From Bacteroidetes bacterium 37-13 (lineage in GTDB: Bacteria > Bacteroidota > Bacteroidia > Chitinophagales > LD1): a stretch of DNA of 64,000 nucleotides. The notes beneath the pieces are model-generated. The model ran no database searches. It was not told the origin of the DNA and saw only the letters and a list, made by a program, of their open reading frames with translations. This document shows, one piece after another, positions 8,504-17,145 of the stretch. Position numbers and translations under genes: made by a program. The stretch lies in NCBI GenBank assembly GCA_001897535.1, contig MKTC01000010.1:52440-116439 (forward strand), given 5' to 3'. How positions within the stretch are numbered: position 1 is the first letter of the stretch; the number at the start of each line of letters is the position of its first letter.

Positions 8504-9877
8504 TTGGAAAGCGCGAACAACATTTTCTTTTTTGATAGAAGCTCCGGCAATACCTTGCCTGATGCAAAGGTGTTGGAGTTTGCTCTTCAATTTGCAGATG
8601 TTGGCGTATTGGTCTTGAACAAACAGAATGAGATTCTTTATTCAAATGATTTTTTTTACGCTGTTACGCGCCACATTGGATTAAAAAAGAAACTGCAAGC
8701 ACTGTTTGCCTTTGAAACAGTGAGCGAAGAAAATGAAACCTCACAGTTTGTATTGAACAATGAAAAGTTGATTATTCAAACTGCATTAGTGAAGTGGCAA
8801 AATGAAGCTGCTGCACTATTTTTATTACGCAAAGAAAGAATTGCAAAATCCACTTCTGCCGAATTGCATTTAGCAGAAGTAATTGTTCAAAATATTCAAT
8901 TGCCGGTTTTACTATTTAAAAACAATTTATTAGTTACCGCAAATTCTCTTGCCATAGATTTATTGAGCATTAAAACAGAAGATTTTAAAAGCAGTTGTTT
9001 TGAATTTTTCTTTGAAGGGACTAAAAAGAACAACAGCAAAAAATCGGTTGAAAGTATCTTCCAAACAAAGTATTTACAAATTGCGCTTGGCAAAAACAAA
9101 ACTAAGCACGACATAGTTTCAAGCAATATTCTTTTAGATGAAGAGCAATTTTGCATTGTTCAAATTTTACCCGAAAATATTGCTAAGGAGAATTTAGAAC
9201 ACAATAGCTCAAAGTTTAATTCGCACGATTTAATCACGATGGCTTCGCACGATTTGCGCGAGCCCGTGCGAACCATTGCAAACTTTTCGCATCTCACGAT
9301 TGACAAATTAAAAAAAGGTAAAAATAAACAAGCGTTAGAATATGCTGTAATTACCAATAATGCAGCATTAGGAATGGATAAGCTTTTAAGCGATTTAAAA
9401 TTATTGATTGAAATAAATGATAGTGCAGTCGAAGCACAAAAAGTAAATGCAGAAGCCGCAGCAAAGGCAGCAGTGGCAGAGGTTTCTAAACTTTACAACA
9501 GTAAACTTTTTGAAGTAAAAATGCATGGTTTAAGTGAGGTGAAAGCCAATGAAAAACTACTCATTAAACTCTTTATAATTTTATTAGATAACGCAATAAA
9601 ATTTAAACGAGAAGAAAAATCCACAATTCAAATTATTGGTGAAAAGCATAATGAAAAAGTGCTTTTGTGTGTAAAAGACAACGGTATTGGAATTTCTCGC
9701 AAACACCATAAAAAAGTATTTGAACCATTTGAGCGCTTAAACCGAGTTGATGTTTATCCCGGAAATGGTTTAGGCTTGGCTATTGCAAAGAAAATAATAG
9801 AAAAACTACACGGAGAAATTAGTATAGAATCCATTCTATATGGTGGCACAAGTGTGTATATTGAATTGCCTCTTTAG
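8504..9877 (+). CDS. Sensor histidine kinase
   Basis: This is a 457-residue cytosolic-looking kinase without clear membrane segments. The first about 210 residues contain one or two weak PAS-like regions (LQFADVGVLVLNKQNEILYS; VIVQNIQLPVLLFKNNLL). The HisKA box is ASHDLREPVRTI with phospho-acceptor His249. The HATPase part has the N box LLDNAIKF (about 360-367), G1 box VKDNGIGI and G2 box GNGLGLAIAKKI. The start is a TTG codon, because no in-frame ATG occurs before the H-box. No response regulator gene is adjacent, so this is an orphan kinase. The sharing of 'F.PFERLNR..' with phytochrome-like kinases gives no ligand. Confidence 0.88.
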   Translation: MESANNIFFFDRSSGNTLPDAKVLEFALQFADVGVLVLNKQNEILYSNDFFYAVTRHIGLKKKLQALFAFETVSEENETSQFVLNNEKLIIQTALVKWQNEAAALFLLRKERIAKSTSAELHLAEVIVQNIQLPVLLFKNNLLVTANSLAIDLLSIKTEDFKSSCFEFFFEGTKKNNSKKSVESIFQTKYLQIALGKNKTKHDIVSSNILLDEEQFCIVQILPENIAKENLEHNSSKFNSHDLITMASHDLREPVRTIANFSHLTIDKLKKGKNKQALEYAVITNNAALGMDKLLSDLKLLIEINDSAVEAQKVNAEAAAKAAVAEVSKLYNSKLFEVKMHGLSEVKANEKLLIKLFIILLDNAIKFKREEKSTIQIIGEKHNEKVLLCVKDNGIGISRKHHKKVFEPFERLNRVDVYPGNGLGLAIAKKIIEKLHGEISIESILYGGTSVYIELPL

Positions 9878-9889
9878 CATCTATTCATC

Positions 9890-11296
9890 TCACTCTTCGC
9901 TCCACAAATAATTTTCAATTAAGGCAAAAAACTGTATTACTCTTTCTGTAACTGCTGCCTGAAAAAGTATGATTGGCATAAAGCAGAACAAGCCGCGCTT
10001 AAATGAACTTTCCATAAGAGATTGCAAAGTTGCTTCTTGAAGTTTTTCATCTATCAATAAAAAAATAAGCGTATAAAAAAACAACGCAACAGCAAAGTAA
10101 AGCAACGTAAAACCCCATTGTTTAAAGAACGATTTTACAGAAAATAATAAAAGCAAAATAGCAACAATAAATACAACGCCATACAAGAAATAACCTGGAG
10201 CACTATCTCCTGTTTGTCCTGTTCCAAAATATGCCCAAAAATAAGATGCAGTTAATTTTATTTTTTGCATAGTGATAACACTACCAGAACCAAAACGCTC
10301 TGCTGGTGAAAGTTCCAAGCTATACTTTACATACAAGCTCCAAACTAAAAACGAGCTAATTACTGAAAGCGAATAGTACAAAATCGGCTTCCAACTTTTA
10401 GTTTTCAAAAAATAGATAAATACTAAGAGTCCGCCTGCTGCGGCAAAAGCAACCAAATCTTGCCTTAGCCAAAGTGAAAAGAAAATGCCTAATGCCGCCA
10501 CTTTAAAATAATTAAAGTCATTTTCCTTATACCACACAAAAAGCGGAAGCGTTGCCATTGCGATATATGCAGTGGAAGGCAAATTGCTTAAAAGCAATGC
10601 CGCATGTGAAAAAAATTCTGGTGCCCAAGCTAAAACTAAAGTAAAAATTGCAACTCCAAAACTGCTTAAATAGCGTTTAGTAATAAAGAAGAAAATAAGC
10701 AACGAACTTACATAATACAGCAGCGAAAGAATCTTCGGATTTTCGCCACCATACAAATAAACGTATGCAATACTGCAAGGAAAAAGTGGTGGATAAATAC
10801 CACCTGCACCTTGCAATTTTACATCGTAAAGCGACACATGAATTTTACCTTCTATGGCATACCAAATTCCCAATTTATCGAATGTGCCAATGGCATCGTG
10901 CTCGGTTGTGGGCCAAAACATTGACTTTACTGCAATAAGATAAAACAAGCCACCAATTACCAACCAAACCAATAGTGAACCGGCATTAAAATTTTCTTTT
11001 TGAAAGCTAATTGCTGCTTTTAAATCGCGTTTAAAATCATCGAACTTATAGCTTCTAATTTTATTAAAATCGCTTAGCGCAATAGTGAAAACTAAATTAA
11101 CTACGGTGAGAATGGGCTGCGAAAATTGAAAATTAAAAACATCTAAAACAAACATCCACAAACTTTGCAAGCCTAAGCCAATTAGTAGTGAATAGACTAA
11201 CTTTTCAGCAAAACTGCTTTTAAATTTCAGCTTTTCCAAAAGAACCCAACCCGAACCGGTTGCTAATAATAAACCCCAAAGCAGACTTACATTCAC
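9890..11296 (-). CDS. Multi-spanning membrane glycosyltransferase-like protein
   Basis: The protein is a polytopic membrane protein with about 11 hydrophobic segments. A frame of 525 residues is open from an ATG at 11467, but that start would run into the divergent gene at 11390 and gives a Cys/Phe-rich unlikely N-terminus. I prefer the GTG at 11296, giving 468 residues that begin directly with a membrane helix. After the early helices a luminal loop holds 'WPTTEHDAIGTFDKLGIW', comparable to the acidic first-loop motif of GT39/ArnT/PMT-like enzymes, followed by 'GAGGIYPPLFP'. It probably moves a sugar from a lipid carrier onto an envelope acceptor; the substrate cannot be read. Confidence 0.65.
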   Translation of the reverse strand: MNVSLLWGLLLATGSGWVLLEKLKFKSSFAEKLVYSLLIGLGLQSLWMFVLDVFNFQFSQPILTVVNLVFTIALSDFNKIRSYKFDDFKRDLKAAISFQKENFNAGSLLVWLVIGGLFYLIAVKSMFWPTTEHDAIGTFDKLGIWYAIEGKIHVSLYDVKLQGAGGIYPPLFPCSIAYVYLYGGENPKILSLLYYVSSLLIFFFITKRYLSSFGVAIFTLVLAWAPEFFSHAALLLSNLPSTAYIAMATLPLFVWYKENDFNYFKVAALGIFFSLWLRQDLVAFAAAGGLLVFIYFLKTKSWKPILYYSLSVISSFLVWSLYVKYSLELSPAERFGSGSVITMQKIKLTASYFWAYFGTGQTGDSAPGYFLYGVVFIVAILLLLFSVKSFFKQWGFTLLYFAVALFFYTLIFLLIDEKLQEATLQSLMESSFKRGLFCFMPIILFQAAVTERVIQFFALIENYLWSEE

Positions 11297-11389
11297 AATG
11301 GTGAAAATGAAAAAAGAAATTGAAATTACAAGAGCAAGATTGTAACATTCAGCGTTTGGTTTCGTATGGTAATAAAAAACTAAACTGAA

Positions 11390-11824
11390 ATGGAAGCCAC
11401 ATTTAAAAGCATTGAATTTGTAAGAAAAAGAGAAGATTGTAAAATTGTAATTGCAGCATTTCACCAAAAAGCCAAAACTGCGGTAGTGAAGAAAAACTAC
11501 AAGCTATATCAATCTGTTTTGCAAACCGTTATACTTGGGCATTTGCCTGACTTGCTTTTGCGTGGCAACGAAATAAAACGCAAAGGCGCTTCAAGTCCAG
11601 ATGAGCAATTATGGCTGGAATATTTCTTACTTTACGAAGAAGTTTTTGCTTCGGTTGTTCACCAATCGTGGCTATCGTATATGAATCAAAAATATGAAAA
11701 GGGCGACACCATTCTTTTCAAATTCTTAATGCTGTTTTTAACTGAAAATTTTTACGAAAGTTGGAAAGCAAGCGAGCCCAGAAGTGCTATTAAAACAATG
11801 GTTCGAAACTCTATTCTTTCTTAA
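11390..11824 (+). CDS. Unknown soluble protein, 144 residues
   Basis: I do not recognise this gene. The product is helical-looking, lacks a signal peptide or membrane segment, and is rich in Lys, Leu and aromatic residues. Blocks such as 'LQTVILGHLPDLLLRG' and 'DEQLWLEYFLLYEEVFASVV' suggest amphipathic helices. It starts 93 bp from the preferred start of the divergent glycosyltransferase gene, and its 3' end overlaps the end of the converging permease gene by 4 bp (11821-11824), which supports it as real because both reading frames are otherwise well formed. No function is proposed. Confidence 0.6.
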   Translation: MEATFKSIEFVRKREDCKIVIAAFHQKAKTAVVKKNYKLYQSVLQTVILGHLPDLLLRGNEIKRKGASSPDEQLWLEYFLLYEEVFASVVHQSWLSYMNQKYEKGDTILFKFLMLFLTENFYESWKASEPRSAIKTMVRNSILS

Positions 11825-13128
11825 TCAAATCGAATAGCTTTCACGGGACTAATTCCTGAAATTATTCTTGAAGGAAAGATTAAAAACAAGGTGCAAACCA
11901 ACAATGTTGCAATGTTTAGCACTGCAATCCAAGCATAATTCAAATCAATTGGCGCAGTAGAAATATAGTACGACTCTTGTGGCAATTTAATAACTCCGAA
12001 ATGTGATTGTATTAAACACAAAGAAATTCCTAAAACATTTCCTATTAGCAAACCTCCGCCAATAATTACCACAGCGTAGTAAACAAATATTTTCCGCACA
12101 CCTGCATTGTTGCTGCCAAGCGCTTTTAAAATGCCAATCATATTTGTTCGCTCTAAAATTAAAATGAGCAAGGTAGTTATCATGTTGATTGCAGCAACCA
12201 AAATCATTAAAATCAAAATGATAATTTCGTTCATAGTTTGAAGCTCCAGCCAATCAAAAATTCCCGGATTTTGATACTTTATAGTTTGTAAATCTAAACC
12301 AGAATCTGCAATACGGTAAAAAATATCATCAGCAATTTCATCTAATGGCTCAGCACTCAATGCATCGTAAGTATCTTTGGAAAGCAAGCTGCCGAAAAGT
12401 GTAAGAAAATAATCATTTATCCTGCTTCGGAATAAATTTTGTTCCTTTAAATAAACTTCAAACCCGCCAACTGTATCGCGTCCCCAATTATTCAAATCTT
12501 GAATCACAGCAATTGAAGACAGTGCAAATTGTTTATCAAATTCCTCTAAACCGGTTTCGTAAAAACCGCAAATTTTAAATGCTCTTGCGCGCACCTGCTT
12601 TCCCATAAAATTCACTGAAACTTTATCGCCCAATTGCAACTTCATTCTTTTCGCTGTTGTGGTAGAAACAATCAATTGCGCATAAGATTTATTGCTATCG
12701 GAACTCAGCATTTCTCCTGCCTTTAAATACTGCTTAAAAGTAACCGTATCAAAATCGCTGCCGATGCCTTTTAAAACTATTCCATCGAAATTAGTTTTCG
12801 TTTTTAGCAATCCTGCTTTAAAAGCTGTGGCTTGTATATGTTTTGCTTCTTTAATTTTATTTGGGTGCAAATAGAAATCCTGATTTTTGTAAACACCCGT
12901 TTCTTCATAAGATTTTGTGAGGCTATATGGAGCAATATTTACATGCGCCCAAAAACCAAAAATTTTAGCTCTAATTTCTTTTTGAAAACCATTGATAAGT
13001 GAGGTCGAAATTATCATAGTAGCAATGCTTATTGCCACAGCCCCCAACGCAATTTTGATAATGAAAGACGAAAAGCCTTTCTTTAAATTAAATGCAATTT
13101 TGCGAACAATAAATAGTTGAAAATTCAA
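11821..13128 (-). CDS. ABC transporter permease, LolC/E-FtsX type
   Basis: The 435-residue product has the MacB/LolE layout: one N-terminal membrane helix (about residues 20-47), a large periplasmic domain (about 50-285) and three C-terminal helices of the FtsX domain (about 295-430; 'GILKALGSNNAGVRKIF' is the conserved cytoplasmic coupling block). Such permeases work with a LolD-type ATPase to move lipoproteins to the outer membrane or perform mechanotransmission. No ATPase gene is adjacent. The start is a TTG at 13128, because a stop lies upstream without an ATG. It follows the serine hydrolase gene after 44 bp. Confidence 0.85.
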   Translation of the reverse strand: MNFQLFIVRKIAFNLKKGFSSFIIKIALGAVAISIATMIISTSLINGFQKEIRAKIFGFWAHVNIAPYSLTKSYEETGVYKNQDFYLHPNKIKEAKHIQATAFKAGLLKTKTNFDGIVLKGIGSDFDTVTFKQYLKAGEMLSSDSNKSYAQLIVSTTTAKRMKLQLGDKVSVNFMGKQVRARAFKICGFYETGLEEFDKQFALSSIAVIQDLNNWGRDTVGGFEVYLKEQNLFRSRINDYFLTLFGSLLSKDTYDALSAEPLDEIADDIFYRIADSGLDLQTIKYQNPGIFDWLELQTMNEIIILILMILVAAINMITTLLILILERTNMIGILKALGSNNAGVRKIFVYYAVVIIGGGLLIGNVLGISLCLIQSHFGVIKLPQESYYISTAPIDLNYAWIAVLNIATLLVCTLFLIFPSRIISGISPVKAIRFD

Positions 13129-13172
13129 GCTAAAAAAATGTATTGCAGTAAAAATAAAAATTTAAACTGCTT

Positions 13173-14177
13173 CTAACTACCAGAAGAAACTTGACTATAT
13201 ACTATTGAAGAAACTTTAGCAATTACACCTTCTAAGATTTTAAAATTTGTACCTTTTGTCATTACACAAAGCAAGTAGGGCGTTCCGTTTAAATACACAA
13301 TACCACAATCGTGTAACTGTTTAATATTGGTATCTGCAAAAGCTCTCTCACCAAATTTATGTGAAACAGCTATACCTTGCGGCACTCCTGCAACTAAGCC
13401 TTGCTTAAAACTTGCTTTACTTAAAAAGTATAAGCCTTTCTCTGACATTTCTTTCGATAAATAAGTAGCATTGTACAATACTCTAAAAAATGCAGAATAC
13501 GATTTTGTTGAAAGTATATCCGTTGAATACTCAAAGTTTGGTGGTGCAATTCCTGCATCAATAAAGGTTTTCGTAAATGCATCATCTCCCACTTCATTTA
13601 ATATCAGGTTTTTTGCTTCGTTATCAGAGTTAGCAATCATTTTGTAAATCAATTCTTCTACAGTGTATGTATTCCCTAACTTTATTAGTGCTGTATCTAC
13701 AATATTTGGAGTAGTATCATCAGAATATCGGCTAAACTTTATTTTCTTTTTTAAAAATCCAGGGTCATTATCTGCTTTTTTTAATGCACATACCATTATA
13801 GGCACTTTTAAAAGGCTTGCCGGAGAATAGTTCTCATCTTCGTTTATTCCAATCCAGCCGCCATTATTTAAATCTCTATAATAAATTGAAATATGCTCTA
13901 CTGAATGATCCGCTTTTATGCCACTAATATAAGTTCCTAATTCTGCTCTTAAATTTGCTACCGAGGCATTGTTTTCCGGTTGATAATTATCGCACTCAAT
14001 TAGTGGATTAATAAATTGAAAACTTCCTTTTTCTCTAAGTTGCGAAGTTGAATTTTGTGCTTCTGCTTTGGTCTCTACTACAATTTCTCTTTCAGTAAGA
14101 AAATATGATGCCGCAAATCCCAATATAAATGCTGCAATTATTGCAAACCAAGTTTGTTTTAATTGAAAAACTTTCAT
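13173..14177 (-). CDS. Membrane-anchored class-A-like serine hydrolase
   Basis: The protein has 334 residues with an N-terminal membrane anchor (about 9-28). The rest matches the beta-lactamase/transpeptidase fold: S121-L-L-K124 active-site tetrad, S184-D185-N186 loop, and KFG at 274-276 in the place of the KTG box. I see no clear ExxxN omega-loop with the Glu166 equivalent needed for deacylation in true class A lactamases. A wall-related or generic serine hydrolase function is therefore as likely as antibiotic hydrolysis. It is probably co-transcribed with the permease downstream. Confidence 0.78.
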   Translation of the reverse strand: MKVFQLKQTWFAIIAAFILGFAASYFLTEREIVVETKAEAQNSTSQLREKGSFQFINPLIECDNYQPENNASVANLRAELGTYISGIKADHSVEHISIYYRDLNNGGWIGINEDENYSPASLLKVPIMVCALKKADNDPGFLKKKIKFSRYSDDTTPNIVDTALIKLGNTYTVEELIYKMIANSDNEAKNLILNEVGDDAFTKTFIDAGIAPPNFEYSTDILSTKSYSAFFRVLYNATYLSKEMSEKGLYFLSKASFKQGLVAGVPQGIAVSHKFGERAFADTNIKQLHDCGIVYLNGTPYLLCVMTKGTNFKILEGVIAKVSSIVYSQVSSGS

Positions 14178-14267
14178 TATTTTTTTGTTTGAATTAGAGC
14201 ATCAAACAATCGGGCGGCAATTATTGAAAATTGTAACCGTATATTAAAATGTTTTTCAATAAAAATT

Positions 14268-16127
14268 TTAAACAATAAGCACCGGGCATTTTACCTGATG
14301 CCTTACCGAGCTAATAGTTTCACCATAAATAAAATCGAAAAAAGTGGTGTGCCCGTGGCTACCCATTACCAATAAATCAATTTCAAGTTCTTTAACCAAA
14401 GCAGGTATTGCGTTTTTGGGTGAACCAAAGCCTATTTTCCCTACAGCTTTTACATTTTGTTTTTGGAGTTGAAGCGCATATTCTTTAATCTGAAATCCAT
14501 CATGCTGAACTTCCAAATCGCTGCTTGCTTCGCCTGCAATTTTTGCGCCTGTACTTTCGGTAATATGCAAAAGGTAAAATAAAGTATCTCCTGAACCTTG
14601 TGCAATACCATGCTCTATGGCTTTAATATCAGAAGTTGAAAAATCCACACAAATACCAATTCGCTTATATTGCTTAATATTTAACTCAGGTAAAGTAGCA
14701 GCTTCTCCATGCGGTACAAGTTTCTGCTCCTTTTCCTTTGTTTTTAAAAGTGGATATATTGAAATGTGAACCAATAAAAACAATGCCCCAATCAACAAAA
14801 TACTCACAAAAATTAATGCTGCAATGTGTGATTGACTTTTCCATTCTATTAAAAAATCTATCACTAATTTCAGGTTTAGCAAAACGATGAAAAGCGCACT
14901 TAACCAGCCGGCAAACTTTTGCCAAGTAGGAATTGCAAACTTTCCCATTTGCTTTTCTTTACTCACAAAATGAATAAGCGGAATTACCGCAAAACCCAAC
15001 TGCAAGCTAAGCACCACCTGTGAAAACACCAACATATCTCCCACTTCGCCATCGCCCCAAATGTAAATTACAATCATTGCCGGAACCACTGCAAGCAACC
15101 TGGTAATCAATCTTCGCGCCCAAGCTGCTAATCGTAAATTCAAGTAACCTTCCATTACAATTTGCCCTGCTAAAGTTCCCGTTACGGTTGAACTTTGGCC
15201 TGCGGCAATCAAAGCAACTGCAAACAAAATTGGTGCTAATTTTTCGCCTAAAAGCGGTTCGAGCATGTTGAAAGCATCTTGTATTTCTACTATTTCGTGA
15301 TACCCATTTTTGTAGAATACCGAAGCTGCCAAAATTAAAATCCCTGCATTTACAAAAAAGGCAGCATTTAGCGCTACTGCCGAGTCTATAAAGTTAAAGC
15401 GCAAGGCTTGCCTGATACCACTCTCGTCTTTTCTATTTTTTCGCGTTTGCACCAGTGAAGAGTGTAAATAAAGATTGTGTGGCATTACAGTTGCGCCAAT
15501 TATTCCAATGGCAATATACAATGCTCCAGTATCTTTCAAATGCGGCACAAAACCTGTGGCTACTTCGCTCCATTGCGGTTGTGCAAACCAAATTTCAATA
15601 AAAAACGAAATACCGATAATTGCAACTAATGCAAAAATAAATGCTTCTAAGTAGCGCATTCCTTTGCTTTGCAAAAATAGAATAAGCACAGTATCGAATA
15701 CCGCTAAAAAAACACCCCAAAGCATTGGTATGCCAAACAATAAATTTAAGCCGATTGCCATTCCTAATACTTCTGCCAAATCACATGCCACTATGGCAAT
15801 TTCAGCTAAACTGAATAATGCAATATTTACTTTTCGAGGATAAGTTTCTCGGCTTGCTTGTGCCAAATCTTTTCCGCGCACCACACCCAAACGCGCAGCA
15901 AAACTCTGCAACAAAAGTGCAATTAAATTACTCAAAAGTAGCACCCACAAAAGCGAATAGCCATACTTACTTCCTCCTGCAATATCTGTTGCCCAATTGC
16001 CCGGATCCATGTAACCTACTGCTACCATAAATGCAGGTCCTATATATAAAAACAGCCTGCGCTTCCAAGTTTTTGCTTGGGTGGTATCTATACTTCCGTG
16101 AACTTCATCTAAAGATTTTTCGCTCAT
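14268..16127 (-). CDS. mntH: Nramp divalent metal transporter with C-terminal universal stress domain
   Basis: This 619-residue inner-membrane protein imports Mn2+/Fe2+ with protons. The metal-site motif DPGN is at residues 41-44 (GYMDPGNWATDIAGG) and the second motif MPHNLYLHS near 214-222. About 11 membrane segments end near residue 460. The last about 140 residues form a UspA-like domain (GICVDFS at its first strand; the nucleotide-loop pattern GSHGHTTFFDFIYG near the end), so transport may be sensed or gated by a nucleotide. MntH proteins of about 410-450 residues lack this tail, though Nramp-Usp fusions occur in Bacteroidota. A DtxR-box-like palindrome lies just upstream of the ATG. Confidence 0.92.
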   Translation of the reverse strand: MSEKSLDEVHGSIDTTQAKTWKRRLFLYIGPAFMVAVGYMDPGNWATDIAGGSKYGYSLLWVLLLSNLIALLLQSFAARLGVVRGKDLAQASRETYPRKVNIALFSLAEIAIVACDLAEVLGMAIGLNLLFGIPMLWGVFLAVFDTVLILFLQSKGMRYLEAFIFALVAIIGISFFIEIWFAQPQWSEVATGFVPHLKDTGALYIAIGIIGATVMPHNLYLHSSLVQTRKNRKDESGIRQALRFNFIDSAVALNAAFFVNAGILILAASVFYKNGYHEIVEIQDAFNMLEPLLGEKLAPILFAVALIAAGQSSTVTGTLAGQIVMEGYLNLRLAAWARRLITRLLAVVPAMIVIYIWGDGEVGDMLVFSQVVLSLQLGFAVIPLIHFVSKEKQMGKFAIPTWQKFAGWLSALFIVLLNLKLVIDFLIEWKSQSHIAALIFVSILLIGALFLLVHISIYPLLKTKEKEQKLVPHGEAATLPELNIKQYKRIGICVDFSTSDIKAIEHGIAQGSGDTLFYLLHITESTGAKIAGEASSDLEVQHDGFQIKEYALQLQKQNVKAVGKIGFGSPKNAIPALVKELEIDLLVMGSHGHTTFFDFIYGETISSVRHQVKCPVLIV

Positions 16128-16130
16128 AAC

Positions 16131-16144
16131 TTAGGCAAACCTAA
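16131..16144 (-). promoter_or_regulatory. DtxR/MntR-type operator overlapping -7 element of mntH
   Basis: TTAGG-CAAA-CCTAA is a perfect 5+5 inverted repeat similar to half of the DtxR/IdeR box. Read on the minus strand, TAGGTTTG (16143-16136) within it matches the -7 consensus TAnnTTTG exactly. The site ends 4 bases before the mntH start codon. Metal-loaded repressor bound here would block initiation. No DtxR-family gene lies in the window. Confidence 0.55.
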
Positions 16145-16201
16145 CATTTTATTTAGACTATACTATTTTTATTGAAAAAATAAAATTTCCATCTTTGAAA
16201 C

Positions 16202-16846
16202 ATGAGCAATAATCATTCAGCAATCTCAGAAAGAAATATTTTGTGCTTAGGCGATTCTTACACCATTGGAGAAGCTGTGCCACAAGAAAATAGTTTCCCT
16301 TTTGAAACCCTGAAATTGCTTCAAAAAAATGGATATAGTTTTACAACTCCTGAAATTATAGCTAAAACAGGTTGGACAACCGATGAACTTGCCACTGCGA
16401 TAAAAGAAGCTAACTTAAAATCGAAATATGATATTGTAACGCTTTTAATTGGAGTGAACAACCAATACAGAAAACGCAGTATTGAAGAATATAAAACAGA
16501 ATTTACCGCATTACTTGAAACTGCCATTTCATTGTCAAAACAAGGCGCAAAATCTGTCTTTATACTTTCAATACCAGATTGGGGAATAACACCGTTTGTA
16601 GCACAAGATGCACACAAACGCACCGCGTCTCAAATTTCAATACAAATTGAAAAGTTTAATTTTACGAAACAAGAAATTGCAGCACAGTTTGGTGTTAAGT
16701 TCATCAATATCACTCCTATTTCGCAAGACGCAAAAAATGATTCTCAACTTTTAGCAGAAGATGGTTTGCACCCTTCGGGAAAAATGTATTTGCAATGGGC
16801 AAAATTGTTGGCAACAGAAATTGAAAAGCTATTTCTGAAAAAATAA
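16202..16846 (+). CDS. SGNH/GDSL-type hydrolase
   Basis: This 214-residue cytosolic protein carries the SGNH signature blocks: block I GDSYTIGE (about residues 17-24, catalytic Ser), block III 'LLIGVNNQYR' with the conserved Asn, and block V 'DGLHPSG' with the Asp-His pair near residue 190. It lacks a signal peptide, so it is probably an intracellular esterase or thioesterase-like lipase. The start ATG is 74 bp from the divergent mntH start. Substrate not predictable. Confidence 0.88.
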   Translation: MSNNHSAISERNILCLGDSYTIGEAVPQENSFPFETLKLLQKNGYSFTTPEIIAKTGWTTDELATAIKEANLKSKYDIVTLLIGVNNQYRKRSIEEYKTEFTALLETAISLSKQGAKSVFILSIPDWGITPFVAQDAHKRTASQISIQIEKFNFTKQEIAAQFGVKFINITPISQDAKNDSQLLAEDGLHPSGKMYLQWAKLLATEIEKLFLKK

Positions 16847-17145
16847 AAGAAACAAGAAAATATCAATACCGATTGGATATTCGTAATAGTCCAATTACAT
16901 TGTCCTAAACGACTATCACATCGGCATTATACAATATATTATTGGACTAATTTATAAATCAATTTAGTATAAGTTTGGGACATAAACTCTTCACTCACTT
17001 TTTCTAAGTAGCCAAATCATACACAATCGGAATTAAGCCAAGCATATTCTACCAAATCGTACAAAGCAGAAGCATATTTCAAGAGTTAAAAAATACTTTA
17101 TTGCTTTTGTGTTTTTCGTTTTATTATTGTAGATATTTCTTGCAT
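16847..17145. other. Gene-free gap with inverted and direct repeats
   Basis: The 299 bp gap holds no plausible gene. It contains a 9-base inverted repeat TAGTCCAAT (16887-16895)/ATTGGACTA (16941-16949), a second 9-base pairing with one wobble, 16902-16910 with 16973-16981, and a competing 6 bp hairpin 16872-16877/16890-16895. Imperfect direct repeats 'CCAAATC(A/G)TACA' start at 17012 and 17052, and AGCATATT occurs at 17041 and 17071. It may be the structured leader of the downstream surface-protein gene. Confidence 0.4.

Noticed and set aside
11297..11467. N-terminal extension of the membrane glycosyltransferase
   Set aside because: It overlaps a divergent gene and reads as an unlikely Cys/Phe/Tyr/Asn-rich segment.
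13173..14177. Antibiotic-resistance beta-lactamase
   Set aside because: Boxes are only partly matched and the deacylation Glu is not evident, so resistance is not claimed.
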